Assembly: GCA_964602475.1 (NCBI GenBank) | Contig: CAZRRN010000089.1 | Coordinates: forward strand, 1-6,397 | Length of the DNA stretch: 6,397 bases | Origin: SZUA-448 sp964602475 | GTDB taxonomy: Bacteria; Bacillota; Clostridia; Lachnospirales; Lachnospiraceae | Direction: 5' to 3' | Part shown: piece after piece, positions 1-6,382 of the stretch | How the letters are laid out: every line of letters starts with the position of its first letter | Numbering within the stretch: the first letter of the stretch is position 1 | Notes under the pieces: model-generated | The model's input: only the letters and a program-made list of their open reading frames with translations | Told to the model about the DNA's origin: nothing | Databases searched by the model: none | Program-made: the position numbers and the translations under genes

Positions 1-1
1 A

Positions 2-1132
2 GCAGCGCGAAAAAATCAGGTTAAAGATGAAATCGTGATTCTTACCGCAACCTCCGGAGATACTGGAAAAGCAGCACTTGCCGGATTCGCAGAGGTTCCG
101 GGAACAAAAATCATCGTATTTTACCCGAAAAACGGGGTCAGTGAAATACAGGAACGTCAGATGGTAACGCAGACCGGAGATAATACCTGCGTCATCGGAA
201 TAGAAGGTAACTTTGACGATGCACAGACCGGAGTGAAAAAAATGTTTACCGATAAGGCTTTGGAAGCAAAGCTTGCAAAAGGCGGCTACCGTTTTTCGTC
301 TGCAAATTCAATCAATATCGGTCGTCTGGTTCCACAGGTGGCATATTATGTGTGGTCATACTGCCGTCTGCTGGACGAGGGAGCAATCCGGTGTGGAGAC
401 GAAATTGATTTTGTGGTTCCGACCGGCAACTTTGGTAACATTCTTGCCGCTTACTATGCAAAATGCATGGGTCTTCCGGTGCACCGTCTGATTTGTGCAT
501 CCAATGAAAATAAAGTACTGTTTGATTTCTTCCGAACAGGAACCTATGACCGGAACCGTGATTTCCTTCTGACCAGCTCTCCATCCATGGACATTCTGAT
601 TTCCAGTAATCTTGAACGTCTGATTTACCGGATCTGCGGAGAGGATGCCGCAGTCAATACAAATATGATGAAAGCTCTGTCGCAGAACGGGCGGTATACA
701 ATAACAGATAAAATGAAAGAAAAGCTTGACGTTTTTTTCGGCGGCTATGCAACCGAAGAGGAATCCGCTGCTGCGCTTCGTGAATTATTTGAAAAAACCG
801 GATATTGTCTGGATACGCATACGGCAGTCGCTGCTGCCGTTTATAAAAAATACCGCTCCGAGACCGGTGCTGATTACCCTGTAGTTATTGTGTCAACCGC
901 AAGTCCTTACAAATTTGCCGGAGCTGTGCTAAAGGCAATTCGGCCTGAAAAAGATTTTTCCGCGCTGGAGGGGTCCGGGGTATTTGCCATGACCGATGAA
1001 CTGAATCGTGTGACCAAAACAGCTATCCCGCATGCGGTCGAGACGATCCGGAATGCACCTATTCTCCATACGACGGTATGTGAGACGAAGGATATGCCGC
1101 TTTGTGTCAGCAGATACCTGCAACTGCTATGA
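2..1132 (+). CDS. thrC: Threonine synthase, 5'-truncated by window edge
   Basis: Threonine synthase is a PLP enzyme that converts O-phosphohomoserine to threonine and phosphate in the cytoplasm, the last step of threonine synthesis. The frame is open from base 2, and about 376 residues are present against roughly 490-500 for full-length clostridial enzymes, so about 120 N-terminal residues lie outside. The GTG at 35 is internal and not a real start. Seen in order: TATSGDTGKAAL (family motif ATSGDTG), FYPKNGVSEIQERQM, SSANSINIGRLVPQ, the phosphate-loop motif VPTGNFGN, an AAxxxKxMGLPV-type segment, then the variable C-terminal domain ending in VVIVSTASPYKF. The lysine that binds PLP (HGPTxAFKD region) is off-window and cannot be checked. 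Lysine is mostly AAA, unlike the next gene. No frameshift is seen. The stop is TGA, and no clear intrinsic terminator follows. Confidence 0.95.
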   Translation, partial: AARKNQVKDEIVILTATSGDTGKAALAGFAEVPGTKIIVFYPKNGVSEIQERQMVTQTGDNTCVIGIEGNFDDAQTGVKKMFTDKALEAKLAKGGYRFSSANSINIGRLVPQVAYYVWSYCRLLDEGAIRCGDEIDFVVPTGNFGNILAAYYAKCMGLPVHRLICASNENKVLFDFFRTGTYDRNRDFLLTSSPSMDILISSNLERLIYRICGEDAAVNTNMMKALSQNGRYTITDKMKEKLDVFFGGYATEEESAAALRELFEKTGYCLDTHTAVAAAVYKKYRSETGADYPVVIVSTASPYKFAGAVLKAIRPEKDFSALEGSGVFAMTDELNRVTKTAIPHAVETIRNAPILHTTVCETKDMPLCVSRYLQLL

Positions 1133-1171
1133 AAATAGTCCAAATGTGACAATGACGTGCCATATTTCTGA

Positions 1172-1300
1172 CACAAAGGAAGCGCATTATGTGACTATGT
1201 CAAAACCAAGTACCCAACATCGTGTGGTCTGAATGCATACAAAGCTGGCTGTGTCACATCCATGAACATGGCAAAGGGGTATGCAGAGGAGAGCGTGTAA
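1172..1300 (+). pseudogene. Possible gene remnant, 42 codons without a start
   Basis: This stretch is open between an in-frame TGA (1169-1171) and TAA (1298-1300), in the same frame as thrC. It has no plausible start codon with a ribosome site. The middle reads ALCDYVKTKYPTSCG and the end MNMAKGYAEESV, which looks like protein rather than random sequence: balanced codons and a mix of charged and aromatic residues. The same frame after the TAA stays open for 31 more codons (1301-1393, containing TEELGRQIINPRRGF). This fits the degraded 3' end of a gene with in-frame stops. The family is not recognised. The antisense frame is also open here, so the strand is uncertain. Chance is a real alternative for so short a stretch. 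Confidence 0.25.
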
Positions 1301-1301
1301 G

Positions 1302-1339
1302 GGGGAGACAGTCGCAAGACTGAAGAGCTGGGGAGACAG
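1302..1339. repeat. Two direct copies of GGGGAGACAG, 28 bp apart
   Basis: GGGGAGACAG occurs at 1302-1311 and again at 1330-1339. Between and overlapping them lies a perfect 5-bp hairpin with a GCAA tetraloop: CAGTC (1309-1313), GCAA (1314-1317), GACTG (1318-1322). GNRA tetraloops are typical of structured RNA. The element sits about 75-110 bases upstream of the -35 box of the next gene, so it could be a regulator binding site or part of a small RNA. No known RNA family was recognised, and nothing shows that it is transcribed. Confidence 0.4.
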
Positions 1340-1413
1340 ATAATCAATCCGAGACGGGGATTTACCGCAATCGTAGGACTTGGAATATTCTGATATATTT
1401 TGAGGAAAAAGGC

Positions 1414-1442
1414 TTGACCTTTAATACGAATGTTGGTATAAT
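1414..1442 (+). promoter_or_regulatory. Strong sigma-A-type promoter for the surface-protein gene
   Basis: The -35 box TTGACC (1414-1419, five of six consensus bases) and a perfect -10 box TATAAT (1437-1442) are separated by exactly 17 bases. Transcription would start near 1448-1450, giving a leader of about 138 nt before the ATG at 1587. It is the best promoter match in the window and fits very high expression of the downstream gene. Confidence 0.88.
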
Positions 1443-1446
1443 TGTC

Positions 1447-1461
1447 TCGTTATTGGAACGA
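1447..1461 (+). other. Inverted repeat at the predicted transcript 5' end
   Basis: TCGTT (1447-1451) and AACGA (1457-1461) flank a five-base loop. The pair falls at the predicted transcription start, so it would form a 5'-terminal hairpin in the mRNA or act as an operator over the start site. Such 5' hairpins are known to stabilise long-lived mRNAs of abundant envelope proteins, for example ompA. The stem is only 5 bp, so this is tentative. Confidence 0.4.
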
Positions 1462-1490
1462 TTATATTTGTGCGCATTTTCCTGCCTGTT

Positions 1491-1520
1491 TTAAATGTTA
1501 ATACATCATTAACATTTTAA
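1491..1520 (+). promoter_or_regulatory. Leader inverted repeat (hairpin or operator)
   Basis: AAATGTTAAT (1493-1502) and its exact complement ATTAACATTT (1508-1517) flank the loop ACATC. The stem extends by two A-T pairs past one bulged T (1491-1492 with 1519-1520). It lies inside the predicted leader, about 45 nt after the start site. There is no T-run directly after it, so it is not a standard terminator. It could be an mRNA-stabilising stem or a binding site for a dimeric regulator. Confidence 0.6.
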
Positions 1521-1569
1521 CACACCCAGTGAAAGAAAGCCACAGGATATAGTGATTCCACAAATTTTT

Positions 1570-1576
1570 AAGGAGG
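1570..1576 (+). promoter_or_regulatory. Strong ribosome binding site
   Basis: AAGGAGG is a near-perfect complement to the 16S rRNA 3' end, 10 bases before the ATG at 1587. It fixes that ATG as the start, which also gives a textbook signal peptide. Confidence 0.9.
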
Positions 1577-1586
1577 AAGAAAAACC

Positions 1587-4220
1587 ATGAAGAAATTCAC
1601 AAAGAAACTTGCCGTAATGCTGGTTCTTGCGATGATCGTCGGGATGTTCAGCGGTGTTATGTCTGCATCCGCAGCATCTGCTTGGTCCTTTAAGACCGCT
1701 GACGCAGAAATCGCAGTTAACGGAATCATCAATATGGCAAAGAACGAATACGCTAATTTTGATCTTTACAAAAACGGCGTAGAAGTTAACGCTGCTGATT
1801 ACAGCGTAGTTTGGGCATCCAGCGATTCTGCAGTTGTTTGGGTTAATACAAAGACTGGCCAGGCAAGAGCAGACAAGGGTGCTACCATGGCAACCGAGAC
1901 AGGTACAGCAGTTGTTTCTGCTACGATTACAAACCTGAAGACCGGTGCAGAAGCAATCAGATCTTTTACCGTTAACGTAGGAAAGGTAAGTGCAGTTCTT
2001 TCCGTTGAAGTTGTTGACGTTGAAGCTGATCAGACTCTTGAAATCGGTAAGGAATATGCTCTTAAGAGTATCACCACAGATGCAGAAGGCAACGTACTTA
2101 ACTTTAAGCAGACTGGTCTGTATCGTACCTATTTCTGCGATGGTCTTACCATCGAAGGTGGAAAGTTCACTGCTGAAAAAGCTGGTGAATATACCATCAT
2201 CGTAGCAGGTTATGCATCTAAGGCAGCTGCAGCAGCAGCTACTGACGCAACCGACGCTGTTGTTACCGGCGAAATTAAGGTTGTTGTTGCTAACAATGCT
2301 CCGGAATTTGTAAGCGTTAAGCTTGCAGCTGTTAATAAGTTAGACGTTACGATGTCTACAGAACTTACCGCTACCGAAGCAAGCGCAATCAAGCTTGCAC
2401 GTGTAATCAATGGTAAGGATGTTGATGTAACTGCACTTATTAAGAAGGTTTCCCTCAGCTCTGACGGAACCGTGATTACAGTTGAGACTTATTCTGATTT
2501 CGTAAACGAGAACGTTTACAAGTTAAGCCTTGCAAATGTTGAAGAACCGATTGAGTATACAATTGCAATCGGAAAAGCAGTTGCAGTTAAATTCAGCAAG
2601 CCTACCGATGTTAAAGCAGTTATCAACACTGGTATTGATATTGCTGTAAAATATGTAGATGCAAACGGTATTGAAGTTTCTGCTCCTACAGGTACTCTTG
2701 AGATTTCTGCAGCAGCTTCCTCTTATGCATACTATGATTCAGCTAACAAGAAACTTTACATCTATAAAGCTGGTGAGACAGTTGACCTTACTGCAAAGTT
2801 CACTCTTACAAGTGAGTACAATGCAGACTGGAGCAACAAGACTCTTACATCTGACACAATTACTGTTGTCGGTGTAGATGCTTCCTCCATCACTTTAGTA
2901 GCTGGTTCTGCTCAGTACAATGTTCTTACAGCGAAAGACTTCTCTAAGACAAATACTGAAATCTTCTTAAATGACACCGGTTACTCTCTGTTCTACCAGG
3001 TAAAGAAGACAGACGATAGCTATGATTCAACATTTGTATATCAGGTATTGAACAGTGGCATCATCTTCATTAACTCTGCAACAGGAGCAATCACTCCTCT
3101 TGCAAGCGGCACTGCAAACGTTATGGTTAGCAAGGCTGACGGAAGCTATGTTGATGTAGTAAGTATTGTTGTTAAGCCTGCAGCTGAAACAAAGGGTATG
3201 AACATTGCTCTTTCCGGAAGCAACACAGCAACAAATGCAAAAGGTCTTGGCGGAACAGTTACTTATACTGCTAAGTATGTTGACCAGTATGGAAAAGAGA
3301 CCGATGTAACAGCTAAAACTCTTATTGTTACCAGTCTTGGAACAACCGCATTCCCTATAAAAAACGTTAGCACAGCTACCGCTGGTAAGGTTATCTTCAC
3401 AACGGAAGGTGTTACAAAGGGAGCCTATAACCTCAAGATTACAAACGGAACTTATACAAGCTATGTACAGGTTATCGTTAGTGAGCCGGATACAAACGGT
3501 ATCGTATCTTTCAAGGTTAAAGCAACCAAGACAGCAATTGATACAGCAATCGGTGCTGATTCTGTAATCGGCGACTACGCTGTAACATATACCGTAGTTG
3601 GTCTTGATAAGAACAATGCAGAATATGCACTTGTTACTGAAGGAACTACTCTTAAGTATCTTGGAACTGATACTAAAGTAGCTGGTGTAACTATTACTCT
3701 TAAGAACTCAAGTGGAAAGGTTGTTGCTACAGGAACTAATACTCTTGAATATTCAGCTGTTGAAGCTGTTACTGGAGCATCATATGCCGTAAGCGGCGCA
3801 GCTGTAACAAAGGCTGCAGCAGGAAACTATATTGCATCTGCAAGCGTTACCATGGGTACAAATGCAGCAAGAGATGCAATCGTAGCTGGTCTTACAATTT
3901 CTAATTCTTCTGTAGCTCCTGTTGTTACTCTTGCAAAGGGTGCATTTACAATCAGTAAAGCAGTAGTATCTATGGCTGCATTAAAGACATATATTGCTAC
4001 TGAGTCCAATGGTGTTATCACTCTTCCTGATGATGAGAGCGGATATACATTAGCAATCAGCGGAATTACCTACAAGACAGCAATTAGTAATGATTCCTAT
4101 ATTTCCGGACAGTTATTAATTGAAAAAGTTTATGTAACAAAGACATTTACTGCTAAGTCTAATGTAGAGTACTTTGAGATCAGCTTCAACCGTGTAGTTG
4201 ATATCACAATCACTGACTAA
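1587..4220 (+). CDS. Secreted surface-layer-type protein with Ig-like domains
   Basis: The 877-residue product begins with a Sec signal peptide: KKFTKK, a hydrophobic core at about 8-24, then SASAASA with likely type I cleavage after residue 29 or 32. The rest is Thr/Ala/Val/Ser-rich and beta-strand-like. Residues 36-133 resemble a Big_2 Ig fold (VVWASSDSAVVWV, then GQA, then GTAVVSATI). A second such unit is at about 430-530 (FINSATGAITPLASGTANV). The D-x-x-G strand-turn of bacterial Ig domains recurs at about 165-169, 358-362, 566-570 and 673-678. Residues 238-328 resemble S-layer interdomains (strand, SLSSDGTVITVET, YKLSLANV). There is one cysteine (184). No SLH, LPXTG, CWB2 motif or C-terminal membrane anchor is visible, so attachment is unexplained. 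The strong promoter, long leader, strong ribosome site, mostly AAG lysine and efficient terminator imply abundance. An S-layer or major surface protein is the best call; a secreted adhesin is the alternative. Individual domain borders are rough. Confidence 0.72.
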   Translation: MKKFTKKLAVMLVLAMIVGMFSGVMSASAASAWSFKTADAEIAVNGIINMAKNEYANFDLYKNGVEVNAADYSVVWASSDSAVVWVNTKTGQARADKGATMATETGTAVVSATITNLKTGAEAIRSFTVNVGKVSAVLSVEVVDVEADQTLEIGKEYALKSITTDAEGNVLNFKQTGLYRTYFCDGLTIEGGKFTAEKAGEYTIIVAGYASKAAAAAATDATDAVVTGEIKVVVANNAPEFVSVKLAAVNKLDVTMSTELTATEASAIKLARVINGKDVDVTALIKKVSLSSDGTVITVETYSDFVNENVYKLSLANVEEPIEYTIAIGKAVAVKFSKPTDVKAVINTGIDIAVKYVDANGIEVSAPTGTLEISAAASSYAYYDSANKKLYIYKAGETVDLTAKFTLTSEYNADWSNKTLTSDTITVVGVDASSITLVAGSAQYNVLTAKDFSKTNTEIFLNDTGYSLFYQVKKTDDSYDSTFVYQVLNSGIIFINSATGAITPLASGTANVMVSKADGSYVDVVSIVVKPAAETKGMNIALSGSNTATNAKGLGGTVTYTAKYVDQYGKETDVTAKTLIVTSLGTTAFPIKNVSTATAGKVIFTTEGVTKGAYNLKITNGTYTSYVQVIVSEPDTNGIVSFKVKATKTAIDTAIGADSVIGDYAVTYTVVGLDKNNAEYALVTEGTTLKYLGTDTKVAGVTITLKNSSGKVVATGTNTLEYSAVEAVTGASYAVSGAAVTKAAAGNYIASASVTMGTNAARDAIVAGLTISNSSVAPVVTLAKGAFTISKAVVSMAALKTYIATESNGVITLPDDESGYTLAISGITYKTAISNDSYISGQLLIEKVYVTKTFTAKSNVEYFEISFNRVVDITITD

Positions 4221-4240
4221 TGATTGAAAAATAAATAGTC

Positions 4241-4275
4241 AAAAGCCCTCAGGCTTATGCCTGGGGGCTTTTTTT
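4241..4275 (+). terminator. Intrinsic terminator of the surface-protein gene
   Basis: AGCCCTCAGGC (4244-4254) pairs with GCCTGGGGGCT (4259-4269) around the loop TTAT. This is an 11-bp stem with one G-U pair, preceded by A residues and followed by a run of seven T (4269-4275). It starts about 20 bases after the TAA and closes a monocistronic unit, so the next gene needs its own promoter. Confidence 0.95.
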
Positions 4276-4300
4276 ATAAATAATTAACTCGCTATTTTAC

Positions 4301-4329
4301 TTGAAGGAAATGAAAAATAATATTACAAT
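4301..4329 (+). promoter_or_regulatory. Candidate promoter P1 for the ligase-like gene
   Basis: TTGAAG (4301-4306, four of six -35 bases) and TACAAT (4324-4329, five of six -10 bases) are exactly 17 bases apart. The start site would be near 4336, giving a leader of about 136 nt. The AT-rich setting makes chance matches easy, so this is moderate evidence. Confidence 0.5.
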
Positions 4330-4370
4330 AAAGTAAAACATTTTTTAAAGAAGGCAAATGTAATTAATTA

Positions 4371-4399
4371 TAGAATTATATGGATACTTATGTTAGAAT
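4371..4399 (+). promoter_or_regulatory. Candidate extended -10 promoter P2 for the ligase-like gene
   Basis: TGTTAGAAT (4391-4399) is an extended -10 element: TG, one base, then TAGAAT with five of six consensus bases. The -35 position at 17 bases (TAGAAT, 4371-4376) matches only three of six, but extended -10 promoters tolerate this. The start would be near 4406, with a leader of about 65 nt. Either P1 or P2, or both, could drive the gene. Confidence 0.45.
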
Positions 4400-4460
4400 G
4401 AAAAATAGGTATTTTATTAGCTAAAGAGCACATGAAATACAAAATAATACATAAGAAATC

Positions 4461-4464
4461 GAGG
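4461..4464 (+). promoter_or_regulatory. Ribosome binding site of the ligase-like gene
   Basis: GAGG lies seven bases before the ATG at 4472. It is much weaker than the site of the preceding gene, in keeping with a low-abundance membrane enzyme. Confidence 0.7.
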
Positions 4465-4471
4465 ATCTAGC

Positions 4472-6382
4472 ATGTCTTCCAAACATTATAAATCACAAGG
4501 ATATTCACATAAGGAACAGTATCTATCCTTTAATAGATTTATGGTACTGCTTCCGATTTTACTTACGGTGGGTCTTTTACCGCTTATGGTAAGGATGAGC
4601 GTCTATGATACAGGACTTCAGCAGTTTGCATGGTATTACGCTCATTCAGAAGATTTTGGGGATACCTTTCTTATATATCGGCAATGGTGGTTCACTTCTA
4701 TTTTCTTTTATATGTTTTTCATTGTTTTAGGAAAGCTGATAAAAGAAAAAAAATCAATAAAACGGACGATTGTATGTCTTCCTCTTGGAATCTATGCTCT
4801 TCTTGCTCTTATTTCATCGATCTTTTCGGACTATCCGCGTTACAGCTTTGGCGGTATTTTCGAGCAGTTTGAAAATGTATTTGTCTTAATGGGCTACGCA
4901 CTGATTGTGTATTACGTTTTTCTTATGCTGGAAGGAGAAAAGGAAGTTCAGCTGATTCTTTATACACTGACTGCCAGCACCATGATTGTGGCAACAATTG
5001 GTGTTTTCCAGACATTTGGTATTGATCTTTATACAACAGAATTTGGGAAAAGTCTGATTGTACCGGCTTCCATCAATGCAGATATATCCGTAACAATGAG
5101 CAAGGGTACGGCTTATATGACATTGTATAATCCGAATTATGTCGGTGTATATGTTGCAGTTCTGTTTCCGATGTTTGCTGTATTACTGTTGTTCTCTAAA
5201 AACTGGGTACAGAGGATTCTATACGGAACGACGATACTTTTATTAATGGTATGCTTGTACGGTTCAGGTTCTAAAGCGGCATTTCTGGTAATTCTTGGAG
5301 AGCTTATTATTTTGCTGCTATTTTTACGCAGACCGATATTAAAATTCTGGTGGATCGTGATACCGGCAGCTACATTTATTGTTCTTTCCTTCCTGACCAT
5401 TAACAACTATAAAGATAACGTGTATATATCAAGAATCATAAGTGCACTGCAGACTGAGAAAAATGCTGGATATGATTTACAGGAGATGACAACAGAAGCG
5501 AACGGAATACGTATAAAATATAAGAATAATGTGATGACGGTAGCAATGAGCAGCTATGGGGAAAGCATTAATATAGGGGTTTATGATGATTCCGGTGAAT
5601 CAATGGCATCCTTACTTTCCGAAGATGGATTAACGCTTGTTATAGAAGATTCACGTTTTGAAGGAATCACAGTATTTCCATGTTATTATGACGATTATTT
5701 AAGTATTGGAATTAATATTGACGGAACCCTTTATTATTTTACCAACCAATATGATAATACAGGTGAATACTATTACTGGACAGATCGCGGGAAAGCTGAC
5801 AAGATGATTATGGCAGAAACAGCCGTATTTACGGAGTACAGTAGTTTATTCAGTAAACGTGGATATATCTGGTCTGTGACTATTCCACTACTTAAAGATC
5901 GTATTATTCTTGGCTCCGGAGCAGACAGCTTTATTATTAATTTCCCACAACAGGATTATCTGAGACTAAAACAGAACGGATTTTCTGCGCAGCTTATGTC
6001 AAAGCCTCATTCTCTTTATCTTCAGGTTGGGGTACAGACCGGTGTATTGTCCCTGATAATGATGCTTGCTTTCTTTGTAATTTATTTGGTTTCCTGTGTA
6101 AGGTTATATATTAACAACAGATTTGAGAGCTTTTATTCACAGGTTGGGATGGCTGTTATGATAGCGGTGGTTGGGTTTATGGTTATGGGAATCTCCAATG
6201 ATTCCAGCGTTACTGTAAGTCCTGTCTTCTGGACCATTGCAGGGCTTGGAGTATTCTTAAATTCAAAGTGTCGGGAGATAAAGACAGAAGAAGCTAATAT
6301 AACCATAGAAGAGACGAAGCCGAAGAAAAAAACAGGAGAAGCAAAGATAGAAGAGATAAAAGATAGAAGAGATAAAAGATAG
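4472..6382 (+). CDS. O-antigen ligase/Wzy_C-family membrane protein
   Basis: This 636-residue integral membrane protein has about 12 predicted helices: roughly 23-40, 72-89, 98-117, 135-153, 162-182, 220-241, 246-264, 268-286, 291-310, 522-545, 558-578 and 583-597. Family landmarks are TLYNPNYVGVYVAV (217-230), YGSGSKAAFLV (263-273), KRGYIWSVTIPLLKDRIILG (462-481) and KPHSLYLQVGVQTG (511-524). These match the NPN, S-R/K-G/A, R-x-x-W...GxG and H-x-x-YL patterns of O-antigen ligases; R463 and H513 are the likely external catalytic residues by comparison with WaaL. Members move lipid-linked glycans to an acceptor or polymerise them on the outer membrane face. The outside loop (311-520) carries an extra beta-rich, Tyr/Asp-rich insert at about 333-455. 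The C-terminal tail from 600 is Lys/Glu-rich and probably cytoplasmic. The substrate is unknown. A role in glycosylating the adjacent surface protein is possible; capsule or wall-polymer synthesis is the alternative. Confidence 0.82.
   Translation: MSSKHYKSQGYSHKEQYLSFNRFMVLLPILLTVGLLPLMVRMSVYDTGLQQFAWYYAHSEDFGDTFLIYRQWWFTSIFFYMFFIVLGKLIKEKKSIKRTIVCLPLGIYALLALISSIFSDYPRYSFGGIFEQFENVFVLMGYALIVYYVFLMLEGEKEVQLILYTLTASTMIVATIGVFQTFGIDLYTTEFGKSLIVPASINADISVTMSKGTAYMTLYNPNYVGVYVAVLFPMFAVLLLFSKNWVQRILYGTTILLLMVCLYGSGSKAAFLVILGELIILLLFLRRPILKFWWIVIPAATFIVLSFLTINNYKDNVYISRIISALQTEKNAGYDLQEMTTEANGIRIKYKNNVMTVAMSSYGESINIGVYDDSGESMASLLSEDGLTLVIEDSRFEGITVFPCYYDDYLSIGINIDGTLYYFTNQYDNTGEYYYWTDRGKADKMIMAETAVFTEYSSLFSKRGYIWSVTIPLLKDRIILGSGADSFIINFPQQDYLRLKQNGFSAQLMSKPHSLYLQVGVQTGVLSLIMMLAFFVIYLVSCVRLYINNRFESFYSQVGMAVMIAVVGFMVMGISNDSSVTVSPVFWTIAGLGVFLNSKCREIKTEEANITIEETKPKKKTGEAKIEEIKDRRDKR

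Larger units (their letters stand above)
1133..1413. other. Intergenic region without a recognised gene
   Basis: About 280 bases separate the thrC stop from the next promoter. There is no intrinsic terminator with a T-run just after thrC, so thrC transcripts may run into this stretch. It contains a coding-like open stretch (1172-1300), two copies of a 10-base repeat and a small perfect hairpin (listed separately). The base ATGTGAC occurs at 1144-1150 and 1189-1195, with its inverse GTCACAT at 1253-1259. The AT content rises only near 1380. The region is less AT-rich than the intergenic gap at 4276-4471, which suits decayed coding DNA or a structured RNA better than plain spacer. No tRNA, known riboswitch or CRISPR pattern was recognised. 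Confidence 0.6.

Noticed and set aside
273..584. Open frames on both strands inside thrC
   Set aside because: They overlap a well-conserved enzyme reading frame, lack ribosome sites and have implausible Cys/Trp/His-rich composition.
35..1132. GTG at 35 as the true thrC start
   Set aside because: The frame is open to the window edge, and the GTG lies inside the conserved strand just before the ATSGDTG motif. The family needs about 120 more residues upstream, including the PLP lysine.
907..1232. Short reading frames on both strands across the thrC 3' end
   Set aside because: They are mostly shadows of the threonine synthase C-terminal codons, with no start signals and no protein-like composition outside it.
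1491..1520. Inverted repeat as an intrinsic terminator or transcriptional riboswitch
   Set aside because: The stem is AT-only apart from one G-C pair, no T-run follows, and no ligand-binding core is recognisable, so it was kept only as a hairpin or operator candidate.
2210..2410. Antisense Ala/Ser/Val-rich reading frame inside the surface-protein gene
   Set aside because: It is a mirror of the GCA/GTT/ACC-rich coding strand, with low-complexity composition and no ribosome site or promoter.
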